The notes beneath the pieces are model-generated. The model was not told the DNA's origin. It searched no databases and saw only the letters and a program-made list of their open reading frames with translations. Source: Pyricularia pennisetigena (Eukaryota > Ascomycota > Sordariomycetes > Magnaporthales > Pyriculariaceae). From it: DNA of 64,000 bases. Shown one piece after another: positions 46,233 to 59,300 of this stretch. A program made the position numbers and the translations under genes. Position 1 is the first letter of the stretch. Each line of letters starts with the position of its first letter. Where the stretch lies: contig NC_043743.1 in NCBI RefSeq assembly GCF_004337985.1, positions 1,507,882 through 1,571,881 on the forward strand, in the 5' to 3' direction.

Positions 46233-48730
46233 ACAGCCGAAATATGGAACTGGATTATGTATGATTATTCGCGGTGGCAAAAGCTGGACGCACGAGTAGA
46301 CAGGCTATAAAGTTCAGCTTGGCCCGTAGCTAATTTCGTATTCAGTCTACAAGGAAGGCTACTACTGTTACGAAGACTCACTGACAAGAGCCCACTTGAT
46401 ATTTTACTGAGCAACACGTTTTCGCATGCTAAAGCCATGAGATGATAGAGACTCACTTCGACAAGGAGGATCTGTCATCTCTACCCTCAACGATGGGAAC
46501 TCCCGTTGTCATCCTATATCATTTATGTGCCGCGTTCAACAAAACGACACAGGTCTGATCTACTGTAGCACGATTCGCACGCCATCTCACATGATCAATG
46601 CAACTACTTGTTGCTGTCGCTTATTTCGTGGGCGATGCGGAGAGTGCTTGATATCAGCGTCGCATTTACGACCTGACTTGAGAGGGACCACCCCAAGCTT
46701 CAGGCGGGCCCCAGAAAAAAAAAAAAAGTGCCAGCAGGGAATTGCCTATCCAGCCTTGTCCCTGGCTGAGGTCACAACCCAAATGGACCTTTTTCGTCGG
46801 GGAATTATTCAGGTAGCAGGGAATTACCGCAACATTTTCTTTTGCTTTTCTTCCCTTGGTTCCTTCCTCTTACGCAAAACCGGCAACCAGACCTGAGACT
46901 GAGAACAAGAACCCAGAGCAAGTATCCCCCCCGCTCCGGCGCCTCAAGTGCCATGGTAGACTGCACGATCAAGAAATGATGAGGGCACGCTGGCCTCAGG
47001 TGGCGCGATGTGGAGGAGGGGGCAAAACGAATGCAACGGCCCCTGGAGGTTTATTGTCTGTTTATCTTTTCCCCCTTTCTACCAGACTAGTTAGTCCAGC
47101 ACTGTACCTCATTCGCCGTGCAAGGGAAAGCGTACCTCGCCCGTCTCCAGGGGGGGCCGGGTACACCAATCCTTTGCAGAGTCGTAGCTGCGTGGCCATA
47201 GGACAAAAAAAGAAAAAAAAAAAAAAGAGTGAGATGCAGGAGGGAGATGAACAAATTACGACTCTCCTGTCTCTCTCTCTCTGGACTGGGCAGCTCGACC
47301 CTTGCGGTCGATCTCTCAGATCGTGAAGGGGAAAAGAAGTCCCCGTAACCCGCAGGTGTAATATTACGACGCAAGATTTCTGTCGTGATTGCAACTGTGA
47401 GCAATGCAAGTAAAGGCTGCACACAATACATTCCTTAGGACTTGCTTGTGAGTAGCAAGCTTGGAGCACAACTAATGCCCGAGACAGAGAGAAAACCAGA
47501 CACACCTTGCCTTTTCCCCTCCCGTGAATAACCCAAAGAGGAGGAGCTCGTCTCCGGCTGAGCCACCTGACACAAATGCCTAGCTGTGCAGTGACCGTGG
47601 CAAAAAGTCAAGCAGGCACCCTCTCTCCTCTCTTGACAGGTTAAGGAAAGAAGAAAGGCCACACGAAAGTAGCGAGCCGGCCACATCCATGAAACTCCAT
47701 CTGTCTATCCGGCACATGGGTTCTCGCCCATCTCTCTTACTGACAAAGTGTAGCACGTATACGAACAAGAAGGTATTCATAGCCGCAACTTTAAAATCGA
47801 ATAAGAGAAAAAAAAAAAAAAAAATGCCCCGTAGGAGGGGGGGGGGAGACAGAGCTATCAGCAAGCACAGGGGACTCAAACCAAGGTCGTTGCCAAAATG
47901 GGGCCCCAAGCAGGAGCTCAAGGTTCAATATCGTTTCGTCGACTGGGGCCCGGGCGCGGCGGTTTTTTAGTGAACCAAAGTTTGACCATGTGCGGTAACG
48001 GCAAGGTTCGGGGGTGCTTTTTTTCTCGAGAGTAACATCGGCAGTGGAGTTGCTCTTGTTTTTTGGTCTTTTTTTCTCATGGGTTTTCTCTCTCTCTGCA
48101 CACGCCTCTTCTTTTTCGTTTGTCTTTCTGTGTCTTTGCCTCCACTCAACCCATTCGTAAAAAAAGTGTGGCGATTCTGTTTGGTTTGTGCTCTCGCTTT
48201 GCTCGCAGGGGCGGCCCTCTTCCCCCTCACAATCGCCCCCTTTTTACTCGCATGTTCCAACGGCGTACCACGTACATTACATACAGTCCGGGCGCTACGT
48301 TAATTGATTTTTGGTACGTGCTGCTGACCAGAAAAGTGTGTCCAAGTCGGTGGTACTGGATAGACCGGAGATTAAAAATTTGGTATTCTCCTCTCACTTG
48401 AGTGCCAGAAAGGATGTGACCAAAATAAGACACTCGAGATTCTGAGGCAGATGTAGATCGACTTGCCATCGACCACCGATCCGGACAGCAAAGGGGAAAG
48501 CGAAGAAAAAGAGGAGACTCCCAGACAGGGCCTAGCGGGCCCCAGAGCTTGTCAAAAAGGTACCAGTTGCTACCTGGACATATGCTGCTGTTGCACGCGC
48601 TGCTACGTGGACAGTCGGTGCCTTATCCCGGGCACCTGTCATCTCCGCTTTGACTTTGATGTCCTCACACCCTTTCTCTATCATTGTGCACTGCTCTTTA
48701 TAGATGTCCCATCTGCCGAGAAACACGACA

Positions 48731-48783
48731 GAGAGAGAGAGAGAGAGAGAGATCGAAGAAGAAGAAGGAGAAGAAGAAGGAAA
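48731..48783. repeat. GA and GAA microsatellite
   Basis: A perfect GA dinucleotide repeat of about 22 bases is followed by GAA/GGA trinucleotide units. It is intergenic. Confidence 0.85.
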
Positions 48784-51700
48784 TCAGGGAGGATACGTCT
48801 CTCGTAACCCCATCTCGCATCCGAATACGCCGTGGCTAGCTAGCTAGCACTGTGGTTATTCTTTGAGACGGTGTAGGCGAGCCGGGATGATTTCCCCTCT
48901 CTATCCCAGCCGCTTCTACTTGCCCTGTCTAGAAATGGAAATGCCCAAGTGAGGCCCAGCATCTGCGTGTTTCCATCGACGCCATGAACATAACTTGTAT
49001 GTTGTCGTTCTCAAAATGGTGTGCTAGTCGAAGGTGATATCGATAATCGATAGAATAGAATCAGACATACCACCACATGCTGTACACTCACACATTCTCA
49101 CTCGCGGCCGCAGCCGATGTGACGAGACAGTGGGTTCCCGGGCCTCCCGACGTTACGCCCTATCAGCTTGATCAACTTACCTCTTTTTCCCCCTCTTGTT
49201 TCTGGGAAAAGTCCCACGCTGCGTGCTGCACGTCGTGCAGTGTAAGCATGGCGCTAAGCGAAAATTGCCCAATCTGGACGGCACAGGAGCTAGCCTCCAG
49301 TCTTGGCTGTCACTTGGAAATCCGAGGCTTGAGTTTGGTGTGTGCTGTCCAAAATGATTCTTCTGGGTGACTTGGAAGTGGTTTTCTAGGGTGTTGCCCT
49401 CAACCAAAGCTACTCCGGGATCGCCATCCTCCAAGAGACCCTCCCTCCATTCTGAAGTGGTGGTGTGCCCCGTAGCATCCCGTTTTGCGTGGTGACATCT
49501 CCGCAGTTGAATGTGTGTGTGTGTTTTTACGGTGCTGTCATACGGCCCGCCCGAGGCTAGACTAAGAACGAGTCCCGAATGCTTCCCTCGCTTATGTTCT
49601 CTACTCCGGCCCTGGCAGGCGGGGGCCAAGTAGGTGGTATGTAATGTAGTGAAAGAGAGAGGGAAAAAAAAAAACAGTTCAATGCCACATGGTGGAGAGA
49701 GGTGGCAGCGCAGCAACTTGGTCGACAGGCAAAAACAAGCAAAAGATTCCGGGGGAGGGGCAGAAGCGATGAGGGGCTGCAAGTAGTAGCCTGGGTTGAT
49801 GGTTGCAGCTCTGTGGGGGTTAAAAGAAAGAAAGGGTAGAGAGAGATGAAAAGAAAGAAAAAAAGAAAAAAAAAAAAAACACAAGAATGATTGGGAAGAA
49901 AGATATTTTCTGGGGAAGGCTTCAAGGTGGTCTAGACACGCCGTTTTCTGCTCGCGGCTCAACGGTCTTTGTTCGTCTGTCTGCAAACTTCCCAACTGGA
50001 AAGACCGGCCGCAACGGTTGATCCAGACCTCTATTTCTCCTTCTCTGTGTTGCTATTTCCGGGAAGGAACGAACAATCCTCCCTCGCCTCCGCACCTCAG
50101 CGGGAGGCCCTTTCCTTCCTCCCCGCCGATTGTGACTGGCTGCGTTCATGGAAGGAGCATGAGTTGTTCATTCAGTCATGATTTGTGCAAAAAGATAATT
50201 TTCCCAGAATCGCACAATACACCGGCAGCACCCCGGGGCTCCGGCTGGGTGTGATAGGCTGAACCAAGTGCGGAGCTTTTATTGTCTTGGTTGTATCTTT
50301 TTTTTTTTTTCTTGTCGGGGGTGTGGTGGCCTTTCCGGCTGTCAGCATATCTTACCAAGCTTACTGTTTACTTGGTGATGGATGGTGTACTGCCATGTTG
50401 TAGGTAATATCGCGATTTCAAGGTCTATATCACATGTGCATACGCCGGGGCTGTCAACGTCATGCAAAAGGACAAGCGAAGGCAAACATGTCAGTTAGTC
50501 ATGCTTGCGGACAAACAAAGTTCTGGCGTCATGAACAAAGTTTAGATCTAATGCAGTTGATTTCTGCAGAAATTAAAGACTGGTTGACGAAATTATTTTA
50601 ATGGACCATATGCTCCTTACTATTTGTCTTGCCTTTGTCTAGAAGCGACTGGACTTGACAAATAGAAGTTTGAAGAGTGCGTTTGGCTCAGATCTGGATG
50701 GTTGTGTTGTCTATAGTCACCCAATCGGGAAGCTGTGTCGATTTTGAACGCAGAATCGGTCCTTGTCGGCAGTGATTTCTTCCTCCGCACGCAGCTCATT
50801 AGCTGCCAGCTACTGGGATTCCCTCATCACTTCGGTTGGCTCCCGTCGATATCAAGGGCAGTCCTATAAAACAGCACTATGCTTACCTATGTAGTATAAT
50901 ACCGTGCTACGAATAAGACTCACCGTCAGTACTCCATAACTACCCGTCCCTGATTCCCCCCCTGCTCTTATTATGTGACAATATATCCCTCGTCACTGTA
51001 TCATTCGATTGTAAAAGGACAACAGTTTTAATATTGGTTTGACAAAGTCTTTGCCGCGAACTTTAAGCTCGGCTTTTCATCAAACCGGGCGGCAATTGCA
51101 AAAAGAAGAATGGACGGCTCGCCTCCAAACTTGCACACCGCCTCCGACTGACTTTGGGTAGATGTGGTTTCGGTCTGAGCCCCGGGATCTGGTTCCAGTC
51201 GTTCGTTTGTTGCTGCAAGTCTTAGCAGCCCACGATTGCTTTCTATGAGGTACTTTGTAGAGTTTACCTGGATTCCCCTCTCCAAGCGGCAGGGAGATCA
51301 AAAGACCCCGCCGATGGTCCACTGCATAATGTGTAAGACTATGGAGTGAGCAGGATTGCATACGGTTATGCAGAGGGTGGGTGACGCCGTTTGGGTTCTT
51401 GTGGGTTTTTGCCTGACCCCATATGCATGGGTTGCATTGCTGAACCCCAAGATCGATCCAATCGACGAATATTGTCTTCCTGTCACAAAGCAAAAGCAAG
51501 AACAGAGCTGTGCATATGCAGCGAACAAAGCAATATCTGTAATCCAATGGGGTCTTGTTCCAACCTACGTACTATTGGTGATATAAGCCCTCTCCCCCCT
51601 GCTGACCATGCCGAATCCATCACAACGTTCACAATGTATGTAAATCATGCTTTATTTCTCTCACATGAGCGAGGGGTCCGCGGGGCTGACTGCCCGGCTA

Positions 51701-52548
51701 TGGACAACAATAACTTGCGATCTACTACGTTCCAAAGATCGATAGGCACTATTTCGATGCGTCCCGCCTACAGAGTGAAATCCACGATAGAAGATGTTTA
51801 ATGTAATAAAACCCTATAGTACATATCAATAGTTTAAAGCCGTCTCTCCTTTGCCTTTAGGCCCTGATCCAGACTTAACAAGGATCTGATCACTAGCGCC
51901 TTTTGCAAAGTAGAAACTCGTGAATCATCCGGGGGAATTACTATTATAAGCCGAACACAGACTATACACAATCAGTGACGGAGAGCTTCCGTTGATGGAC
52001 AACAAAGCACGATAAGATGACGTGAGGAGCCGGTCAATATTACTCAACCCTTACATTATTATCATTGGCGATGGTGCTCGGAGCCGGCAAATACCATGTT
52101 GACGGTCCTCACAACCCCCCTTTTGTTTTGCCCGTTATGTATACTAAAAAAGGCCATGTTGCGTTGCAATCATTTTACCTCTCGCCACAACCAGCAGAAA
52201 GCAAGGTTATACCAACCTTAACTCAATTTAGAACAAACACAACGTCACTTGACCTCGTCACCTCGTTCTTCTTGAGTTCAATAGCTCGGGGGTAAAGGTG
52301 CCGAATAGTAAGGAGGAATACGATTCACGAAGCAGTACAGAGTCATGTCCGCAATGATTTGTGCAACGTATTGTTTATTTTCCTTTCGTAGTGCTTACAG
52401 GTACAGGAACGAGCTTGGTAGAAGGGTGATGCTTGCGGAAACGGTGATGCAGGATAACGAGCCGACAAGCGCGCGCGACGACAAAAAAGAATAAAAAGAG
52501 TGCCAAGCCTCTTCATTACCACGCAGGGCCCATAGGTTCCTTCTGGAC

Positions 52549-52563
52549 NNCCCCCCCCCCCCC
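52549..52563. other. 2-N gap followed by C13
   Basis: Two ambiguous bases lie directly before 13 C. The homopolymer probably caused the ambiguity, so the local length is unreliable. Confidence 0.95.
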
Positions 52564-53760
52564 TCTCTTGATAGCTGTTGCGTGGTGGCTGGGCACAGGA
52601 AGACAGTTGGTATGGACCCCCCGGCCTCCGCCGCTGGTTCGTGGACAAGTCGTGACAGCTGACATACGTAGTGGTTTGTGCTAGCACTAGTAATACTGCA
52701 CATCATACTTGGGATGGCAGCGGGATCAAGTGGGGGGGAAACACGCGACGAAAGAAACTACTGTACAGTACACGCACAAATACACAAAAAAAAAAAAAAA
52801 GGACGCTCTCTTTGACGCATGCACGCTGACCCGCCAACCACCCCAGCACAGCGTATTCGTTACCTTTTCCAGCCCGTTCCGCGCCCTGACAAGACGAACA
52901 GCAGCACCCTTTCCGGCCTGGCCCCGAGGGGAAAAAAGTAAGGACCAGGGCTCCCAAGATACGCCTCGCACGGACTCACGGTCCCGGCAGTCACCTAGGT
53001 ACCCAGCCCTTGGGTACTGGGACTAACCCCCGACCCTTATTTCGGACTTGGTGCCCGTTACAGCAATGAACAGCGACCCGCACCCGTGTCTTCCCCCAGC
53101 TTGCATCGGAAATTCCAAAGAAAATTGAAAAAAGAATAGAATCGAGTAATCGGCCCTTTTGCTTTTTCTGGGAGCTCGGATGACGCTCTGGGGCGGTCTG
53201 CGTATACAGGGCTCAGTACTGAATCAGTGCACAAAAAGTTGGCAGTGTTATTATATTAACTTTCTCAACGTGGTCCTTCCCTGCCACGTGCCGCCCCGTA
53301 GAGGGAAGTTCATGTTTGTCAAATACCGCATGCTCCAGCACTAATCAATCCGATAGGGACTTCACAAGCAATGGAACCCTTGCAATGCCGGAAACGAGTC
53401 TGCGCGTCCAGAGGGTCAATGTGGGGGCCGTTGTACCTGGCGATTGTCGGTAGTGCACTTGATAATTACGACTTTTTTTTTTTTTTCCCTCAAAGGACTG
53501 CAGCTCCAGGCACATGGTCAGCTGGGGCTGTTTCCTTCTGTGCTACTAATAACTGCTAGATGCAGATACAGCTTCTTAGAGTGGCATGTATGTAGTATTG
53601 ATACATGACCCAAGCAATGCCACTGCACCGGAGAATTAATATCAACCAGGGAGACTAGCGACAATGTGACCTCACCCCAATCATTGTTGGACGCGACGAA
53701 ACGTCTCAGCTATCTTTGCACTAATTTGTACAACCCCCAATAGTAGTCGATTGTATCCGT

Positions 53761-53813
53761 TCGAGAACGGCTCTCGACGCCTGAGGTTCGGGATAGCCTA
53801 GTTGACCTCAGGC
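53761..53813. other. two adjacent inverted repeats
   Basis: TCGAGA (53761-53766) pairs with TCTCGA (53772-53777) over a 5-nt loop. One base later, GCCTGAGGT (53779-53787) pairs perfectly with ACCTCAGGC (53805-53813) over a 17-nt loop. The pair could fold as two hairpins in RNA or be a DNA-binding element. It does not match a tRNA. Confidence 0.4.
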
Positions 53814-56255
53814 ACGACAAATTACAGATGACAAGGATAGCCAGTCGCAAGGATCAAGGAGCGACCTCGAATAGCAGATGGCACATTCATATACTGTATG
53901 TTGTTGCGAGGAAACTGAAATACCTACCGCACTATGGAGGCGGGGGCATTTCGCGCAGTCAAAAGATACTGACTGATAACGACACGACAACCGAATTAAT
54001 TGACAGCGTACCATAGGGAATCACCGTCGCAAAAGCCCAGGGTTTTTGGGGAGAGCGCCATTTTCAGCGCAGAAGCTTCGAAATATTTGGTTCGGTGTGA
54101 CTTTGCAGCCGTCCGTTCCCGTCGTTGTGGGGTGGGTTGATCTGTGTGTAGTAAAAGAGACTAAAAGGCTGGCTAGGATGCTCCTAAACCCTATTTCTTG
54201 GTTTAGGACTGACTTCCACTGGTTTGCAGTCTACTGTAATATAGTATATTCCGTCGCGTGCTGTTTAAAAGGCCTCAGTCGAACGACTCTCAATCGGCCA
54301 AGAAAAGCAAGGGTATTACACGATACGTCCGGCTCGCTTGCCCCGTGCGGGCCATCAAGTCGTCTTTGGTCGTAAAGCTCGGGCCATCGCGGCTGTGTGA
54401 ATGATTGAATTGCTTCCATGCACGTATAATAATGGCCTTTGATATAGGCCATTAAACCAGACGGGCTATGACCATGGGTTGACAGGGGTTAATTTCGGTT
54501 TGCAGCCCAAATATTGTCGCTCAAATTTTCTCATTGGTGGAGGAAAGGTTTGACGAAAAGAACACCCGCCAGGTTCAACGGGTTCGGCGAGCGGCCTGCC
54601 TCTCAGAACTGCATCTAGTCATCCAGTACTTATGGATAAAATTGTGTGGTATCAATAGAGGTGAGTGTGGTGATATTGTCGCCCGAGATGCAGATCGGCT
54701 GCCAGTGAGCTTGTATTCGGGCTGATGAACACACCCTCCAGAGAGACTTTTTGAGATAACACCCGTGATGTCAGGGCATGGTTCAGGGAAACAGGACCCG
54801 ATTCTTGTGTCCGCTGCTGGATCCATTTTTTGTCTCTCGTGCGGTCTCCCACCACAACCGCATTTGGCAGTGCCCGCTCGACCGGTGGCGGGTCACAAAA
54901 TCGATAGCGCTGATCGTTCCCTGTCGGCACACTTCTTTGCTGTCCCGAGGGCGGGGGGCAGGGGCCGCCATTAACGGTAGCATCGACTGTCGGGACAGTC
55001 TCTCCAGTTCCAAAAAAGATCAGAACAGCCTTGCAAATGTAACAACATCAAAGCCTTGTGCCTGTGCCCGGCGTGGCACAGCAAAACATTCATTCAAGAT
55101 GGCTCAAAAGATAGTGATTTTCGGTGACGGCGAAGAATTAAGGAACATGGATCATACGCAGTTGCATAGAAATATGTCAGAGAACATGTCGGACACCCTG
55201 TCGGAAGCTCCTCAACGGAGGACCATATCGCCTTGTTCTGGTAACACTTTCAGTCTAAATCCTGCGCCCTGAAAGGCAACAAAGCTTGTCATGTACCCTA
55301 TTACTTACTGGTGTGTAGTTGGCAGGTAGAAAAGCCTATGTCAAATAAGTTTTCTTTGACTAGACATCACCTGAGAACACGGATAGCTCTGAAACAGTGA
55401 TCCTGTTTCCCAGACCAATTTTAGATGGCAGCCAGGGCATTCAATCAACGTCGCATCGAGCCGTGATTTTAGCTTGTAGATTCGCGGTCGGATCGCTTTC
55501 CACTCTGTAGCGTTGCTTCTGGAGGGGCGCACGATGGCCGGTCAGGTTCAGGTTGTTTTGAAGGGAGCTTGGGGAAGCGTGAATAGGAGGGACGGCAACG
55601 TTGGGCCCCTGGTCGTGGCAAGGCAATGCGACCAGGCAAGTAGATCTCGCACGAAACTTCGCCATTCAATACACCCCTGGGACTTTGCCCGATCCACCAT
55701 TGGATGCGACCATCCCTTTTGGATGCTCCTTTGGAGATCTTGTCGTATTTCTCTCCTGACCACTCACGACTACCACGTTTGGTTGTCCTTGTACCAAATG
55801 TTAAAAGACGACCTGGAATGGTAATCCTTTCAAGGAGAAAAAAAAAAGAACATGAATTCTTAGAAGGGAGCGAATGAACAGGCCGGCTGCTTTGACGAAT
55901 GTTGAGTCTGGTTCTCGAAATTTCGAGTCAGAGCTCCGACTTCGTAATGGAAAAAAGGTTGTACCGAGGTAATCCAAGATACTTCTGGGTTTGGTAGGTA
56001 GAGAAACAGGGTTCTTGGCACTGCCACCAAATGTTGACTTGGAATTGCATATTCGATGCCAGCCAGAATGGGTTGCCAACTTGCCGATTTTGGAGGTGGC
56101 GGGTTGTCAAGCAATCTCTAGTGTCGGTCGACTCAATGGCTGGAAGGGGTTCGGACAGTCGTGGAATATTTTTATCTTTGTGGTCGCATGGCAGAGGGCA
56201 CGAAGTAATTAGCCGCTGAAGAAAATAATACATCGTCGATTTTTTCTAGGGTAGG

Positions 56256-56357
56256 AGCCGTTAACCACCAAGCCAAGCCTTTGGGTTGACAGCCCAGCGA
56301 GCCGTTTCGCTGGGTCTCGGACAGATGTTGCGGAAGCCACGCCCCACGTTAACGGCT
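56256..56357. other. 102-nt inverted repeat with inner hairpin
   Basis: AGCCGTTAAC (56256-56265) is the perfect reverse complement of GTTAACGGCT (56348-56357). Inside, CCCAGCG (56293-56299) pairs with CGCTGGG (56308-56314). The nested layout suggests a structured RNA or a small palindromic element. No tRNA A or B box fits. Confidence 0.4.
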
Positions 56358-59300
56358 GATCGCAAATGCTACGTACCACCTAGAGACCTTAGTCTTAGTC
56401 TAAGTCTAGACCAGCAGGTCTTCTTTTTGTAGCTTCACATCATCAACCCCGTCGCTTTTGGTGTATATCAATCGTTTTCGTTTTGCTACTTTGAAGATGA
56501 TATAGTTTCTTCCTCCCCCGCCCTACCAAATCCTTGCCATGGAGTTGGCAGTCAGAATGTAGAGCACTGGTGGTTAAGTCACAAATTTGATGTGATGTGA
56601 TCTTGCAGATGCATGAACGCGCTCATCGCGCTTGGCAGTGGGCTGATGGCCGACGCTAGACAGAATATTGTCAACCAACTAGCCTATGTAGATTGTTATA
56701 GACTAGCCAGGTACAAAAGAGCCTTAGTTCTCATGGTGGCTGCAATTGTTTCAACACTGGAAACCAAATCGGCAATTTCTCTGGGTAGCCTGAATAACAA
56801 TGATTGCATCAACTCGCGTAGGATTTCTGAGTACCACGTACACGCACGTAACAGTAGCTGCAGCTCATGATCGCTGCGCCAAATCCATTATGCGTTTACC
56901 GTCGCATCGCCTACTCGGGGACCTGTGTCCACTAGACGCGGCATTCGCCATTGTCAAATCATTTCGTTCGCCACGAAACTGATGCTCCACATTGTTGGAA
57001 AAAGAAAAGAAGAAACTCCCCGAAAGAGATCACATCGAATGCATGTTCTATCTACTGTGGTACTCATGCTCAAAACTCTTCAATCATCCTCTAACAGCCT
57101 AGTTAGCCGTGAAAGACGCACGGGCGAAAATCAATTAGTCACTGCTTTGTCAAACAAGTAGCCCGTTCACACAAGCCCTGCAGCTGCCGCAAGGACCGTG
57201 TTAATTACTCTGTGGCTTCGGAAGCAGCAAGCAGCACACATGACTTGAGGCCCCCCTTTTGGAGCCAGGTATTAATCTCTACCCACAAACCAAGGGCTCG
57301 TCGATGGTGTGCTATTTTCTCCGCTCATCGGAGTAGCATTTTTTTCAGTGGACACTCACTGGTCTGATCTTGACATCATTGCCGTTGAACTCATTCTTTT
57401 TTGTCCGGACCCCTGGGCCGTGGCTCCCGGCGGCAGCATAGATCGAAGAAATTGCAATAAATGAAAAGAAGTTTAAAAAAACATTGTGATGAAAATGTTA
57501 GTACATGGTTCTACGTCGTCGCTTTAGGGCACTGTTAATACCGGCATTTGGTTGATATTAGACAGGGAGGGGTAGATTGGGTTCAATAGTAATTCTTGGT
57601 ATATCAAGATTGGTCATTGCCGATTGAACAAAAAGCAATCCAACTTAATGCAGTCTTTTCATTGCTGAATCTCGTTTACAAGGGCTATAATATTGTTCTA
57701 CGGTTGCACGACTCAACTACGTACATATCATATACGTCTTAACTATAACTGGCCATACCACGAGTTGCATGACCCGCCCTTATTTCAATACTCTCGGAAG
57801 CCAACTACAAAAGAGGACATAAATTAGGGGGTTATTCCGGTGCGCAATTTAAGAGCGCGGCTATGAACCCTGGAGCGCGATTAAAATAACTTGGCGGTAA
57901 TTGATTAACAATAGGTTGTAACAAAGTTCAAAGTTCTTGGTTTTGACGGCATGCGAAGGGCGAATATATGAACAGCAAGGATTTTATTACGGGCGTGCAA
58001 ACCAAAGACAGAAATCATTTTCATGCTGACAGAAAACTGACCTAGTCCGGAGTAGGCCTTGATGGATGCATATCATATAAGGGGATTGGGGGCAGGCAAT
58101 CTAATCCTAATACGCCATACGCAATAATTCGACCATTTCCATTGACTCGGGATTTCCCCCTCGATTTTTCTCTTTAGTTGATGACTACAATTCACACCCT
58201 CATTAGCCCCTGTGAAGTACGTCGTAGGAACGGGGCGAGTAGATCGACGACGATGATCCTTTACCTAGGCGCGCAAACACCCCGAAAATTGTTTACTGTC
58301 GTATTGCAAAGCTCCACACCATCGCCAAAGATGCGCTTTTCTCTTCGCCCACCTGGAAAGGAGAGTAACAAGGCAGGTACGTACTCTTGGTGCTAGGAAG
58401 TACCGCATGCGATAGATGATGATTGAGAGCAAGTCAGGATTAGGCGGGGGCACATAAGTGGGGATTTTTCCTAGAAACAGGGGTGTCAGGAGCCTTGGGG
58501 CGACCCAATGTTGGTCGTTCCGCTTTTTTTTCTTCTGACTATTTTTCTTTCGCGACGCGTTTGTTTCCCCCCTTTCTCCTCTTCCAACCACCCTGGGCCC
58601 TGTGGCCGTTGAATGGCAAAGGGCGGGTGTACCACACGGCTGGCCGCCATGCGCGGCAGTAACGTGAAGAAGAACGCCTCTGGTGCACTGGTGCCAAAAA
58701 TACAACGGGTGAATGTAAGACAAGAAAGGGACCGTCGTTTCCAACGGCTGGCTGAGTTGGGATGGGCTGCTGCAAGCCCGTCAATTTCCCATGCCATTTT
58801 ATTGCATATCATACCGCATAAAACTTAGGCAGGTGCAGGGTTCGCGTGGGCAAAATAACAAGTCAACCCTTGCCCCGGAGAAGAAAAAAGAGCAATCTCG
58901 TGAACCGACATTTTTTCCTTCATGGTGGGAGTGGATTTGATTGATTGACCAAGAGGATAAAAAATTAAGAAAAAAAAAAAAAAGAGGCACGCACCCCCCC
59001 TCCTGACGCCCAATACTTCGCACGCCATCCCGCTTCCAGTGCTTGCCTCGGTGCATTCTGCCCAACGACAATGCAATATTCTAGAAGAATAGCGGGTCAA
59101 GAGACCTCTTAGAAGACCTCTTCGGAGGATTGTCTCGCAATCAGCTCCCTTGCCATCTGCCGGGGGTGGGCCCCCAGGAGACGATTCTTTTCGGACTGTC
59201 GCCTGCTGGCTGGGCTTGAGCGCTGTCTACTACAGTTCAGCAAGACGAGGCAATACTTTTTTAGGTTCGACTTCTTCAACGAGCCGCCCATACCAGCAGT

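Noticed and set aside
47845..47925. B-box-like GGTTTGAGTCC on the minus strand
   Set aside because: The arms around it do not pair as a T stem and no A box or acceptor stem fits.
49177..49995. 272-codon minus-strand frame
   Set aside because: Translation is dominated by Phe/Ser runs from poly-A/T and CT tracts; no domain.
55099..55272. 57-codon frame starting MAQKIVIFGDGEELRNM
   Set aside because: The start looks protein-like, but it is short, has no family, no clear splice partner and no conserved context.
56613..56870. 85-codon frame after a possible acceptor CTTGCAG
   Set aside because: No upstream exon could be joined and no domain is visible.
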